64,000 nt of DNA, from positions 9,041,759 through 9,105,758 of the forward strand of contig CM041551.1 in the NCBI GenBank assembly GCA_023238725.1, read 5' to 3'. The translations under genes were made by a program, and so were the position numbers. How positions within the stretch are numbered: position 1 is the first letter of the stretch; each line of letters opens with the position of its first letter. This document shows positions 49,002 to 52,536 of this stretch, one piece after another. The DNA comes from Scortum barcoo. Taxonomy: Eukaryota > Chordata > Actinopteri > Centrarchiformes > Terapontidae. Below the pieces are notes generated by a model, which made no database searches, was not told where the DNA came from, and saw nothing but the letters and a program-made list of their open reading frames with translations.

Positions 49002-50819
49002 CCCCACTTAAACACATCCATTTCATCCAAACATATGCGCACCAGTTCATCCGCAGTATGTGAAGGTTGAGGAGACAAGCTGTGATTTTTAATTTCACCC
49101 CCCTCCCTTGCAATTAGGAAAGCATCCAGAGTAACCAAAGACGAGGAAAATTAAACAGGTCCCCTTGAATGTACGGTTAATTATAAATGTCAACCTCAGT
49201 GTTTTTCATCTAGAAATTCTATTGCTTTTGGCATAATACAAAATGAACACGGAGACGGATGTTTGCCTGTTGAAGATATTAAATACTCTTTAAGCGTCTT
49301 AGGATAGTTTTGACACATCAACATGTTACTGGTTCTTCGAGGGTTAAGCCTAAGACCTTGCTTTTTCAAGTCATCAGATGTAATACATTTGCGTGTGTGT
49401 GTGCTGTCTGGAAGGGTAATGTTAGCAGAAGAGTCCGGAAATATGTCTGCCTCATCTCCGTTTGTGTTTTTCTCTCTCCTTAACACACACGCACATATGC
49501 ACACACACACACACACACACTTACGCACACACATGGCCAGACATGTCAATGTGACATCATTCTTAAACCGCGGCTTTCACACAGACGTACACACACAGTA
49601 AAAACCAGATGTGGATGAGCACAACTGTCATTACCCGACGTGTCTCTTTGTCTCCCCATCCTTTAATTTCTTATTTTGCTCTTCCTCATAGCTAAAAATA
49701 TGTTATTTCAAATCTCTTATGCTCTTTTATCTGCCTTATTACAATTTTTAGACTGGCCCGATTTTGCATATAATTACCACGCTGTAAAACTAATGTAAAT
49801 GCTTTTATTTTTTGCATTTAAAGCCACTTTTTAACTCACACTCCTCCCTGCTTTTACCCAAAATGTCCCTGTCAAAAAATAAAACACCCTCAATTTAGCC
49901 GGCCTGTAATTGTGTTTCAGGGAGCCCAATCATGTTCTGACGATGTGCGATTTGTTTTGTGTCACGGATGATTTTGTGTCAAACCGACCTCTAATGATCG
50001 CTCAAATTGGTTGTTTTCATGTAGAAATTTACACCAGCGCATGACTCCCACTTGCAACCATTTCCAACTGTGAACACAATACTCTCCTGAAAACCCCATT
50101 GCAATTTTTTTCCATTTGCATTTCTGTTTCAACAGGCATGAAAGTAACTGTGAAAGATGAATTAAGCACATAATGGGATGTCAGCTACTTCATCAACGTG
50201 ATAGCTGTTGACTTTTGATGGCTGATATTTATTGGCGGCTTCAAATAATTGTTTTTAATTTGGTTGATTTCACTAAACGAGCGTGCTGTTCAGAGGTTCT
50301 TCGAAACTTTGTCCCTCTTCTCTACATTCCCTCTTTTTTTCCTTTCGAAAATATTGTTCTTCTCTTTGTCTGTACATGTCTTCCTCTGTGCATATGTCTC
50401 TCCTAATGTCTCTTTCTTTCTCTCTGCAGCTAAACACCCTCGGCGGGGAGAATAAGCGGTTGCGTAGGCAGCTGGAGGAAGAGAGGTCCGTGCGTAGACA
50501 AGTGGAGCGGCCACTGTCTCCTCCTCCCACCTCCCAGCAGCACTCCTCCATCAACCCACCCCCCTCCCTCAGTGCCCGCCCACCTCCCCTGTCCGGCTCC
50601 CTGCCCTCCTCCCTCCGTCTGCTTGCTCACCCCCTGAGCCTGTACACGGCTACAGGGGACACTGGTGGGATTCTAACCCAAACCGGGCTGAGCGGAGCCG
50701 GGTTAGAGACGCCAGGTGAGTCCCAGGCTTTGGGTGAAGCGTTCTGGATTAGGCCAACTGCCCCCACCTCTCTGGAAGATGCCCAGCCTGGGAGGACAAG
50801 CAGGGATCTGAGGAGATGA
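2146..50819 (+). CDS. Multi-exon long coiled-coil protein gene, 22 exons visible (PMFBP1-like candidate; 5' end may lie outside)
   Basis: Twenty-two exons join with consistent phases (0 through exon 11, then 2, 0, 1, 2, 0, 2, 2, 0, 2) into about 1,050 residues. Nearly all of it is Glu/Lys/Gln/Leu-rich heptad coiled coil without membrane segments or a catalytic motif, followed by a Pro/Ser-rich tail. Such proteins are structural or scaffold components. Length and exon number resemble vertebrate PMFBP1, a testis protein at the sperm head-tail junction. In mammals PMFBP1 lies beside ZFHX3 and its gene desert, which fits the regulatory-looking flank here. This assignment rests on memory and context, not an alignment; CCDC18 and CCDC150 families are alternatives. 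Two exons carry frame damage (15769-15999 and 47034-47141), so as written the gene would not give a full-length protein unless these are assembly errors or exon 8 is skipped. Gene existence is nearly certain; the name is about 0.4. Confidence 0.9.
3535..3625. repeat. CT-rich low-complexity tract
   Basis: Runs of CT and T with imperfect TCTC units. It is simple sequence within intron 1 with no coding value. Confidence 0.85.
6231..6240 (+). repeat. (TG)5 tract at the acceptor of exon 2
   Basis: Alternating TG ends four bases before the exon, so it occupies the place normally held by the polypyrimidine tract. Paired with the CA repeat just after the same exon it forms a complementary flank (see findings). 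Confidence 0.85.
6245..6412 (+). CDS. Exon 2: coiled coil, residues 41-96
   Basis: A 168-bp exon, phase 0 to 0, exactly 56 residues or eight heptads, from MKEREEYVRHLDQDVVG to ESLASLQSK. The acceptor is TGTTAG after a TG repeat. The donor is AAA|GTGGGT. A second GT four bases on (GG|GTAACA) is a better consensus but would leave phase 1, which exon 3 does not accept, so the first is chosen. The exon ends only eight bases before a long CA repeat. Confidence 0.9.
6421..6480. repeat. (CA)n, (CT)n and (CA)n microsatellites
   Basis: About 11 CA units are followed by a T run, CT units and a short CA run, starting eight bases downstream of exon 2. Confidence 0.97.
6797..6860. repeat. (TTTC)n tetranucleotide microsatellite
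   Basis: About 15 tandem TTTC units, nearly perfect. Another TTTC array lies at 48963-49000. Confidence 0.97.
8190..8369 (+). CDS. Exon 3: coiled coil, residues 97-156
   Basis: A 180-bp exon, phase 0 to 0, 60 residues from LQTSECMLSDISETLDQTKD to HVHRTTEKK. The acceptor is CCCTCAAG after a long pyrimidine tract. A competing AG at 8199-8200 would give the wrong phase, so the upstream AG is chosen; it also yields a smooth SLQSK-LQTSE coiled-coil junction. The donor is AAG|GTAATT. Gln-rich in the middle (QQRQQIQDQ). Confidence 0.92.
8370..13885 (+). other. Intron 3, about 5.5 kb
   Basis: No exon supportable. Contents include GT/CA-rich stretches (9540-9660, 9786-9860, 11890-11907, 12320-12355, 12880-12960), a purine-rich patch at 10960-11060, pyrimidine-rich sequence at 11780-11970, and AT-rich unique sequence elsewhere. 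A single TTAGGG-like doublet at 9205 is not a telomeric array. Confidence 0.7.
9786..9860. repeat. CA repeat with a 30-bp higher-order unit
   Basis: CA runs are punctuated twice by CGGACACACAGA, spaced 30 bases apart. This suggests slippage duplication of a marked block within a CA microsatellite. Confidence 0.9.
13886..13969 (+). CDS. Exon 4: coiled coil, residues 157-184
   Basis: An 84-bp exon, phase 0 to 0, exactly 28 residues or four heptads, from IQKRETKMSALVKELTESKT to SECQKE. The acceptor is TTTCCCAG and the donor is GAG|GTAAAA followed by an A-rich run. It is the first of seven consecutive exons whose lengths are multiples of seven residues. Confidence 0.92.
13970..14338 (+). other. 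Intron 4, 369 bp
   Basis: AT-rich intron with no repeats of note. It runs from GTAAAA to TTTCCCAG. Confidence 0.85.
14339..14506 (+). CDS. Exon 5: coiled coil, residues 185-240
   Basis: A 168-bp exon, phase 0 to 0, exactly 56 residues, from LLRMEKDLEKLCEERNELRT to HEKLHTSHLE. The acceptor is TTTCCCAG. The donor GAG|GTCCAT is weak, but the phase and the following exon support it. Highly charged heptads, with Leu and Met in core positions. Confidence 0.93.
14694..14777 (+). CDS. Exon 6: coiled coil, residues 241-268
   Basis: An 84-bp exon, phase 0 to 0, exactly 28 residues, from VRSRDQLILQLRAEMKTDEQ to RTQGK. The acceptor is GTGTTTAG in a TG-rich tract and the donor is AAG|GTGTGT. It has the same length as exon 4 and shares a few positions with it (R4, L11, E14, H22, Q26). 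Confidence 0.92.
14778..15542 (+). other. Intron 6, 765 bp, with a SINE-like insertion
   Basis: AT/GT-rich at first, then a tRNA-derived SINE-like element in reverse orientation (about 15190-15300), then a T/C-rich tract before the acceptor. Confidence 0.75.
15190..15300 (-). mobile_element. Degenerate tRNA-derived SINE-like repeat, minus strand
   Basis: Read on the minus strand it has a box-A-like TGGCTCAGTAG and, about 30 bases on, a box-B-like GGTTCGGGC. It is preceded by text of the type 'TTTGAGCAAGGTGCT' that I know from common teleost SINE-like repeats. No target-site duplication was confirmed. The family name is left open. Confidence 0.5.
15543..15710 (+). CDS. Exon 7: coiled coil, residues 269-324
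   Basis: A 168-bp exon, phase 0 to 0, exactly 56 residues, from VAALEGEVSHLKQEVRGHQE to LRISQQQ. The acceptor is TTGCTCAG and the donor is CAG|GTAAGG. It has the same length as exons 2 and 5. It ends in a Gln cluster, as exons 9 and 10 also do. Confidence 0.93.
15769..15999 (+). CDS. Exon 8: coiled-coil exon with in-frame stop, residues 325-401 (damaged or skipped)
   Basis: This is 231 bp, phase 0 to 0, 77 codons. It starts VKSLVKSIDRLNSDLEAMKQ and ends with the heptad-like ELSQIQSRLRDGESEVTELR. In the frame common to both ends, TGA occurs at 15883-15885, and residues just before it are not coiled-coil-like. From about 15855 to 15899 the neighbouring frame instead reads EPEERPASQLIEAE, which fits the protein style. 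That implies a one-base loss near 15853 and a one-base gain near 15895. The upstream intron is only 58 bp, the acceptor is CGAAAG, and the donor is GC-type (AAG|GCAAGT). The exon is frame-neutral, so skipping it would restore an open message. Error, decay or skipping cannot be separated from sequence alone. Confidence 0.75.
16000..17684 (+). other. Intron 8, about 1.7 kb, GC-AG type
   Basis: It starts with GCAAGT, a recognised minor donor form. No exon inside. It contains a pyrimidine-rich patch (16920-16990), a GATGAT trinucleotide run at 17370-17392, and a complex segment at about 17050-17300 with two similar GGGATTAA motifs (17169 and 17271) that may derive from an old repeat. Confidence 0.7.
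17370..17392. repeat. (GAT)n trinucleotide repeat
   Basis: About seven GAT units inside intron 8. Confidence 0.9.
17685..17915 (+). CDS. Exon 9: coiled coil, residues 402-478
   Basis: A 231-bp exon, phase 0 to 0, exactly 77 residues or eleven heptads, from VETFDGRLKKQEVEMELLHQ to EEELQYSQQQ. The acceptor is TTCTTACAG after a T-rich tract and the donor is CAG|GTCAAT. It contains KETVAIFKQKYTVALEKVHR, among the most distinctive stretches for homology searching. Confidence 0.95.
18059..18289 (+). CDS. Exon 10: coiled coil, residues 479-555
   Basis: A 231-bp exon, phase 0 to 0, again exactly 77 residues, from LRESQLATYSVKEELAEMVQ to EQVDTLKQQ. The acceptor is GATTTACAG and the donor is CAG|GTCAGG. 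It repeats LRESQ internally (residues 1-5 and 50-54 of the exon), hinting at internal duplication within the coiled coil. The 143-bp intron before it is compact. Confidence 0.95.
18290..19839 (+). other. Intron 10, about 1.55 kb, with a CNE-like segment
   Basis: Sequence at about 18890-19140 is complex, free of simple repeats and rich in homeodomain-type sites, resembling a conserved non-coding element. The rest is AT-rich. No exon seen. Confidence 0.65.
19840..19941 (+). CDS. Exon 11: His/Ser-containing segment, residues 556-589
   Basis: A 102-bp exon, phase 0 to 0, 34 residues from KLTLECDLRLHQQSHSHSNE to RHGQQLQK. The acceptor is TCCTCATAG and the donor is AAG|GTAAGG. The HQQSHSHSNEEYFS stretch breaks the charged heptad pattern and may be a hinge between two rods. 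Confidence 0.9.
20108..20184 (+). CDS. Exon 12: coiled coil, residues 590-615 (codon split)
   Basis: A 77-bp exon, phase 0 to 2, from HCAEQVERLAECETAILQMK to GLKR plus two bases of a Gln codon. The acceptor is GTGTTTCAG after a TG-rich tract. The donor is CA|GTAATA, chosen because reading on hits two stop codons and because exon 13 begins with the base that completes CAA. Confidence 0.9.
20185..20529 (+). other. Intron 12, 345 bp
   Basis: C/T-rich at its 5' end (20220-20290) and otherwise unique-looking. It runs from GTAATA to CCCGTAG. Confidence 0.85.
20530..20674 (+). CDS. Exon 13: coiled coil, residues 615-663
   Basis: A 145-bp exon, phase 2 to 0. It completes Gln and continues AQEKVGLKQSLVASHHTHMT, then LEQEVTCLKKEVTRLELELA and DTQK. 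The acceptor is TCCCGTAG and the donor is AAG|GTATTA. Two well-formed heptads with Leu and Val cores follow a His-rich patch. Confidence 0.92.
20675..21919 (+). other. Intron 13, about 1.25 kb
   Basis: No exon seen. Short CA/GT stretches occur near 21090-21120 and 21220-21250. The segment at 20930-21060, with CATTAATTAAAGG, is complex and CNE-like. Confidence 0.65.
21920..22157 (+). CDS. Exon 14: coiled coil, residues 664-743
   Basis: A 238-bp exon, phase 0 to 1, from VHMALLRQSEVELEEARREA to ELEELRSRHEVT plus one base. The acceptor is ATGCTGCAG and the donor is CAG|GTAGCA. It is the most acidic/basic segment of the gene, with many Glu-Glu and Arg-Arg pairs. Its GC content is clearly above that of its introns. 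Confidence 0.94.
22563..22588. repeat. (CA)n microsatellite
   Basis: About 13 CA units in intron 14. Confidence 0.95.
25107..25132. repeat. (GT)n microsatellite
   Basis: About 11 GT units in intron 14, within a broader GT-rich zone. Confidence 0.92.
25517..25747. repeat. Degenerate tandem repeat, 77-bp period, about three copies
   Basis: GATTATAGACTGATG at 25517, GATTACGGACTAATG at 25594 and GATTGTGGACTAATG at 25671 are spaced exactly 77 bases apart, with further matches such as GAAGCC downstream in each unit. The third unit also holds a partial extra copy (near 25718). Copies are diverged, so the array is old. Confidence 0.7.
26597..26622. repeat. (CA)n microsatellite
   Basis: About 13 CA units in intron 14. 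Confidence 0.95.
27584..27668 (+). CDS. Exon 15: coiled coil, residues 743-771
   Basis: An 85-bp exon, phase 1 to 2. Its first two bases complete an Ala codon, then EELAARAEEARRMEGCLNEG, KLAEEKI and two bases of Arg. The acceptor is CCTGCGCAG after a long CT tract and the donor is AAG|GTAAGA. Ala/Glu/Arg-rich helix. Confidence 0.93.
28900..29060 (+). mobile_element. Degenerate tRNA-derived SINE-like repeat
   Basis: It starts with a box-A-like GTGGCCCAGGAG. It has a box-B-like CCAGATCCAGTCCAGC, then the body text GGGGATCTTTGTTGCATGTC and TTTCCTATCAAC that I recognise from a common teleost repeat. It ends in AATAAAGATAG and an A-rich tail, as expected for a retroposed element. Confidence 0.72.
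29078..29470 (+). mobile_element. Teleost interspersed repeat (non-autonomous, degenerate), with a partial second copy
   Basis: The left end GTCAGTTAGTCAATTAACAG, the middle ACTGTTGGTTGGACAAAAC and the right end GATAATTGCAGCC follow the order of a very common fish repeat family recalled from memory. A T-rich run (29190-29211) interrupts it. From 29422 to 29470 text similar to its end region recurs. No coding capacity. The family name is not asserted. Confidence 0.78.
30301..30412 (+). CDS. Exon 16: coiled coil, residues 771-808
   Basis: A 112-bp exon, phase 2 to 0. It completes Arg, then SMAVRLQTEVAELKRNLQQA and ends ERKKQDARAQ. The acceptor is TTTGTGTGTGCAG, TG-rich. The donor is CAG|GTAAAC. 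The next visible exon lies 10 kb away and accepts phase 0. Confidence 0.93.
31760..32029. mobile_element. Remnant of a fish repeat ending ATATTGCCCAGCCC
   Basis: The right end, GAGATATTGCCCAGCCC, matches the terminal text of a common fish repeat class as I recall it. AT-rich body with no coding capacity. The left boundary is uncertain. Confidence 0.5.
32235..32440. mobile_element. Common teleost interspersed repeat (degenerate)
   Basis: TTAGCTTAGCATAAAGAC, an A/G-rich 'AACAGGGGGGAAA' block, then text of the type 'CTTGTGTAATCTGTACAAAA' occur in the order found in a very widespread fish repeat that I know from memory. Chance frames on both strands here are not genes. Confidence 0.75.
33536..33700 (+). 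mobile_element. Degenerate tRNA-derived SINE-like repeat
   Basis: Box-A-like GCCTAGTGATTAGAGAG is followed by CCTTGAGCGAGACACTGAAT, a diagnostic phrase of common teleost SINE-like repeats. The tail half is diverged. Confidence 0.6.
34675..34998 (+). mobile_element. Common teleost interspersed repeat (degenerate)
   Basis: Begins near GGTTGGCAGCTGTGATTGAC. It contains CACAGTCTCTGGCTCC and GCGAGATGGCAG, and ends GGAGACACGTCGCCCATCTT, all recognised from a widespread fish repeat. Frames inside are not genes. Confidence 0.78.
35809..35839. repeat. (GT)n microsatellite
   Basis: About 15 perfect GT units followed by GCAG, so it superficially resembles a splice acceptor. The sequence after it has no coding character. 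Confidence 0.97.
40591..40700 (+). CDS. Exon 17: coiled coil, residues 809-845
   Basis: A 110-bp exon, phase 0 to 2, from VDTLRTELEGIRSDNANLRH to NVNRWITEQ plus two bases of Lys. The acceptor is GTATTATAG and the donor is AA|GTATGA. NVNRWITEQK is a likely family signature for searching. Confidence 0.92.
40701..41023 (+). other. Intron 17, 323 bp
   Basis: AT-rich, no repeats of note. It runs from GTATGA to TTCCTGTCAG. Confidence 0.85.
41024..41098 (+). CDS. Exon 18: coiled coil, residues 845-870
   Basis: A 75-bp exon, phase 2 to 2. It completes Lys, then ASNESLIAQMKAQNKVLLIV and TEEK plus two bases of Glu. The acceptor is TTTTCCTGTCAG and the donor is GA|GTGCGT. Confidence 0.9.
41099..42178 (+). 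other. Intron 18, about 1.1 kb
   Basis: GT and CA repeats (41419-41480 CA then TA; 41959-41983 GT) and a C run at 41546-41558. No exon inside. A CT-rich tract leads to exon 19. Confidence 0.8.
41419..41480. repeat. Compound (CA)n-(TA)n microsatellite
   Basis: Interrupted CA repeat passing into a short TATA run in intron 18. Confidence 0.95.
42179..42272 (+). CDS. Exon 19: coiled coil, residues 870-901
   Basis: A 94-bp exon, phase 2 to 0. It completes Glu, then HLQEANDTLKAEVKRLKEVA and DERERHMERFK. The acceptor is GCTTTCTCAG and the donor is AAG|GTGAAC. Intron 19 after it is only 94 bp. Confidence 0.94.
42367..42407 (+). CDS. Exon 20: short exon, residues 902-915
   Basis: A 41-bp exon, phase 0 to 2: AQMRDPGIRQDER plus two bases of Thr. 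The acceptor is TATTTTTGCAG and the donor is AC|GTGAGT. The DPG turn marks a break between rods. It is supported by strong splice sites on both sides and by the phase of exon 21. Confidence 0.85.
43959..44003. repeat. AT-rich irregular tandem repeat
   Basis: Mixed TATATAA and TATAA units over about 45 bases. Confidence 0.9.
47009..47028 (+). repeat. (GT)10 tract at the acceptor of exon 21
   Basis: It replaces the polypyrimidine tract directly upstream of TTACAG. Its complement, a long CA run, starts 13 bases after the exon. Confidence 0.95.
47034..47141 (+). CDS. Exon 21: coiled-coil exon with a one-base frame slip, residues 915 to about 951
   Basis: This is 108 bp between ACAG and CAA|GTAAGA. 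Entering in phase 2 it reads MEKQSSVALNLSKIEDMQTR then LG, clearly coiled coil, and then drifts to TAA at 47131-47133. The neighbouring frame from about 47100 reads LRSNLEAIGMLNQQ, which joins smoothly in phase 0 to LNTLGGENKRL of exon 22. One base therefore seems missing near 47098-47100. If real, the protein would end here and lose its Pro/Ser tail. A frame open throughout the exon exists (HGKAEFCSS...), but it fits neither the phase of exon 20 nor the coiled-coil pattern. Confidence 0.78.
47155..47212. repeat. Compound (CA)n-(TA)n microsatellite
   Basis: About 18 CA units and 10 TA units just after the donor of exon 21, complementary to the GT tract before the same exon. Confidence 0.97.
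48963..49000. repeat. (TTTC)n tetranucleotide microsatellite
   Basis: About nine TTTC units. The Ser/Phe/Leu chance frame across it is not a gene. Confidence 0.96.
50430..50819 (+). CDS. Exon 22 (last visible): coiled-coil end plus Pro/Ser-rich tail
   Basis: Entering in phase 0 it reads LNTLGGENKRLRRQLEEERS and VRRQVERPL, the end of the rod. A low-complexity tail follows (SPPPTSQQHSSINPPPSL and similar), of the kind often found as a disordered C-terminus. The acceptor is TTTCTCTCTGCAG. A perfect donor, CCAG|GTGAGT, lies at 50715/50716. If unused, the frame runs to TGA at 50817-50819 (129 residues). If used, the exon ends at 50715 in phase 1 and a further exon should exist beyond, which I cannot identify. 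AATAAA at 51641 is a possible polyadenylation signal for the first option. Confidence 0.85.
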   Translation, partial: LNTLGGENKRLRRQLEEERSVRRQVERPLSPPPTSQQHSSINPPPSLSARPPPLSGSLPSSLRLLAHPLSLYTATGDTGGILTQTGLSGAGLETPGESQALGEAFWIRPTAPTSLEDAQPGRTSRDLRR

Positions 50820-50830
50820 AGTCCCCTGAA

Positions 50831-50917
50831 GACTTTGACCTGCCATGACTTTTTGACCCCCAGCTCCTCACCGGGGAGCGTACACAGTATGGGGTTAATG
50901 TCCTGCAGGTCAAAGTC
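50831..50917. repeat. Nested inverted repeat after the last visible exon
   Basis: GACTTTGACCTGC at 50831-50843 is perfectly complementary to GCAGGTCAAAGTC at 50905-50917. Between them GCTCC and GGAGC form an inner stem around a seven-base loop. It could be a folded 3' UTR or an old small transposon. Confidence 0.6.
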
Positions 50918-51640
50918 AAGTCCCAGGGTGCTTTTTGCCTGAGGTGGGCTCCAGAACCAACAAATGATGGAATTTCCACAAGTGGTCAAAAATCAACTTA
51001 AATGCATCTCCATTACTATGCAATGAGGACATTTATTCGAAAAACATATTCAAATATTTTATAGATTTAAAAATCGTTTAACTTTAAAAAATAAGAGTAA
51101 CTAATAATCCTCAACATGTTGCAACATTTTGAAACAAAAGCACTCAAATATTTTTGGTGTCTGCACTTATTTGAAAATTCCAACAGTTCAGATGAACTGT
51201 AATCAATTTAATTCTACTTAAATAGGCAAATGAGCTAAACAGAACAAATGACTAACAAATTCTTCAGCGCTGATGAATGTTTTGTACACTGGAGAAGAAC
51301 TTTAGATAAATGAGAGACGGCACATCATCAGTATCCACGGACATACCTCAGATGTTAATGTGAATGGCTCTAACACGGTCTCTGATTACGCTGCAGCTGT
51401 TCGCCATGTGTCCTGCATCCTCTGCGGCGAATGTGTCCTCACTGTGCCAGTACGTTGTGTGTCTGCGTGTGTCTGTCTCTCTGTAAGTGGCTTGTGGGTG
51501 AGTGTGTGCTTGTGTGTGATTGAGTACATTATATGTTTATTATCCTAGATGTAGTTTTATATTTTGTTTTATACTTTAAAAGCTATTTATTGATTTTTCT
51601 CTGTTGGCGCATTTGAGCCCCCGCGTTGTAAAGACAGACA

Positions 51641-51646
51641 AATAAA
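51641..51646 (+). promoter_or_regulatory. Possible polyadenylation signal AATAAA
   Basis: A canonical hexamer about 820 bases after the read-through stop of exon 22, in AT-rich sequence. Chance occurrence is quite possible in such DNA. Confidence 0.3.
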
Positions 51647-52500
51647 AAACAGATACATTCGTAAGCGGCCGTAAATTTCTCTCCATTTTTATTTCAGTAT
51701 GCTGACAATATCTTATTTCTACCGGTTGCATGGCATGTGTGTAACAACAGGCAAGCAAATCTACCTGTTGACGAAGCATAATTAGGCATTCCTGCAGTTT
51801 TACATGACTGCTGTATGACGCACAAAGATGTCGACACAAGTAACAACATTGCTCAGCTTCAAAACCAACAGATAAATGATCTAAAATGTGGCTTTGACGA
51901 CAGCACGCTCTTACCGCATTGAGCTGCTGTCTCTCTGTGTGCAACTACAGGTGACACGGGGCTCTTTTTGCATGTTTATAGTGGCTGAACAAGAGTGCTG
52001 CTCATTCACAGACAAGGAAAAGAAGCATGGAAATATGTGAACTCAAACAAAGGAAGCACTTTTGTACTGTGATAATGAGAATTCTGGGGAAAGCAGGTCT
52101 CAGACCACAATTGGCTTCCTCATCTTGCCATTCTCTCTCACTGTCTGCCCCCACCTGTCCGCCGCACTCCCCCACCTGTCTTCCAAACCCCCATTTTTTT
52201 TCATCCCTCATTGGTTCTGTACATACATAGATGTTGTATAGCCAGTCAGGATGCCGTACATTTTAATGATTTCGAGCAGAACTGCGTGTCCTTGTTAGCT
52301 TGGTTTTCCTCATTTGCCATGTCACACTCAAAAATACCCCTCTTTTATGTGCAAACACACATGCGTGCACCCACTTACACATCCACACATCATTTATATT
52401 CTTTCACAAACACACGCACGCACACACACACACGCTTACACACACACAGGCACAAAAGGCGCAGTCATTAAAAATGAAACCACAGGCTTTTTGAAAACTC

Positions 52501-52536
52501 AGGACTGAGGGAAAAGTCAGGACTGAGGGAAAAGTC
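52501..52536. repeat. Perfect 18-bp tandem duplication
   Basis: AGGACTGAGGGAAAAGTC occurs twice back to back with no mismatch, indicating a recent duplication. Confidence 0.97.

Larger units (their letters stand above)
47142..50429 (+). other. Intron 21, about 3.3 kb
   Basis: It begins with a CA/TA repeat (47155-47212), and has CA-rich text to 47390, a (TTTC)n array at 48963-49000, and a CA run at 49497-49520. The sequence at about 49740-50200 is complex, homeodomain-motif-rich and CNE-like. No exon seen. Confidence 0.7.

Noticed and set aside
50627..50989. 120-residue open frame on the minus strand across exon 22
   Set aside because: It is antisense to the Pro-rich tail and hairpin region. 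No recognisable domain, and the sense strand explains the composition.
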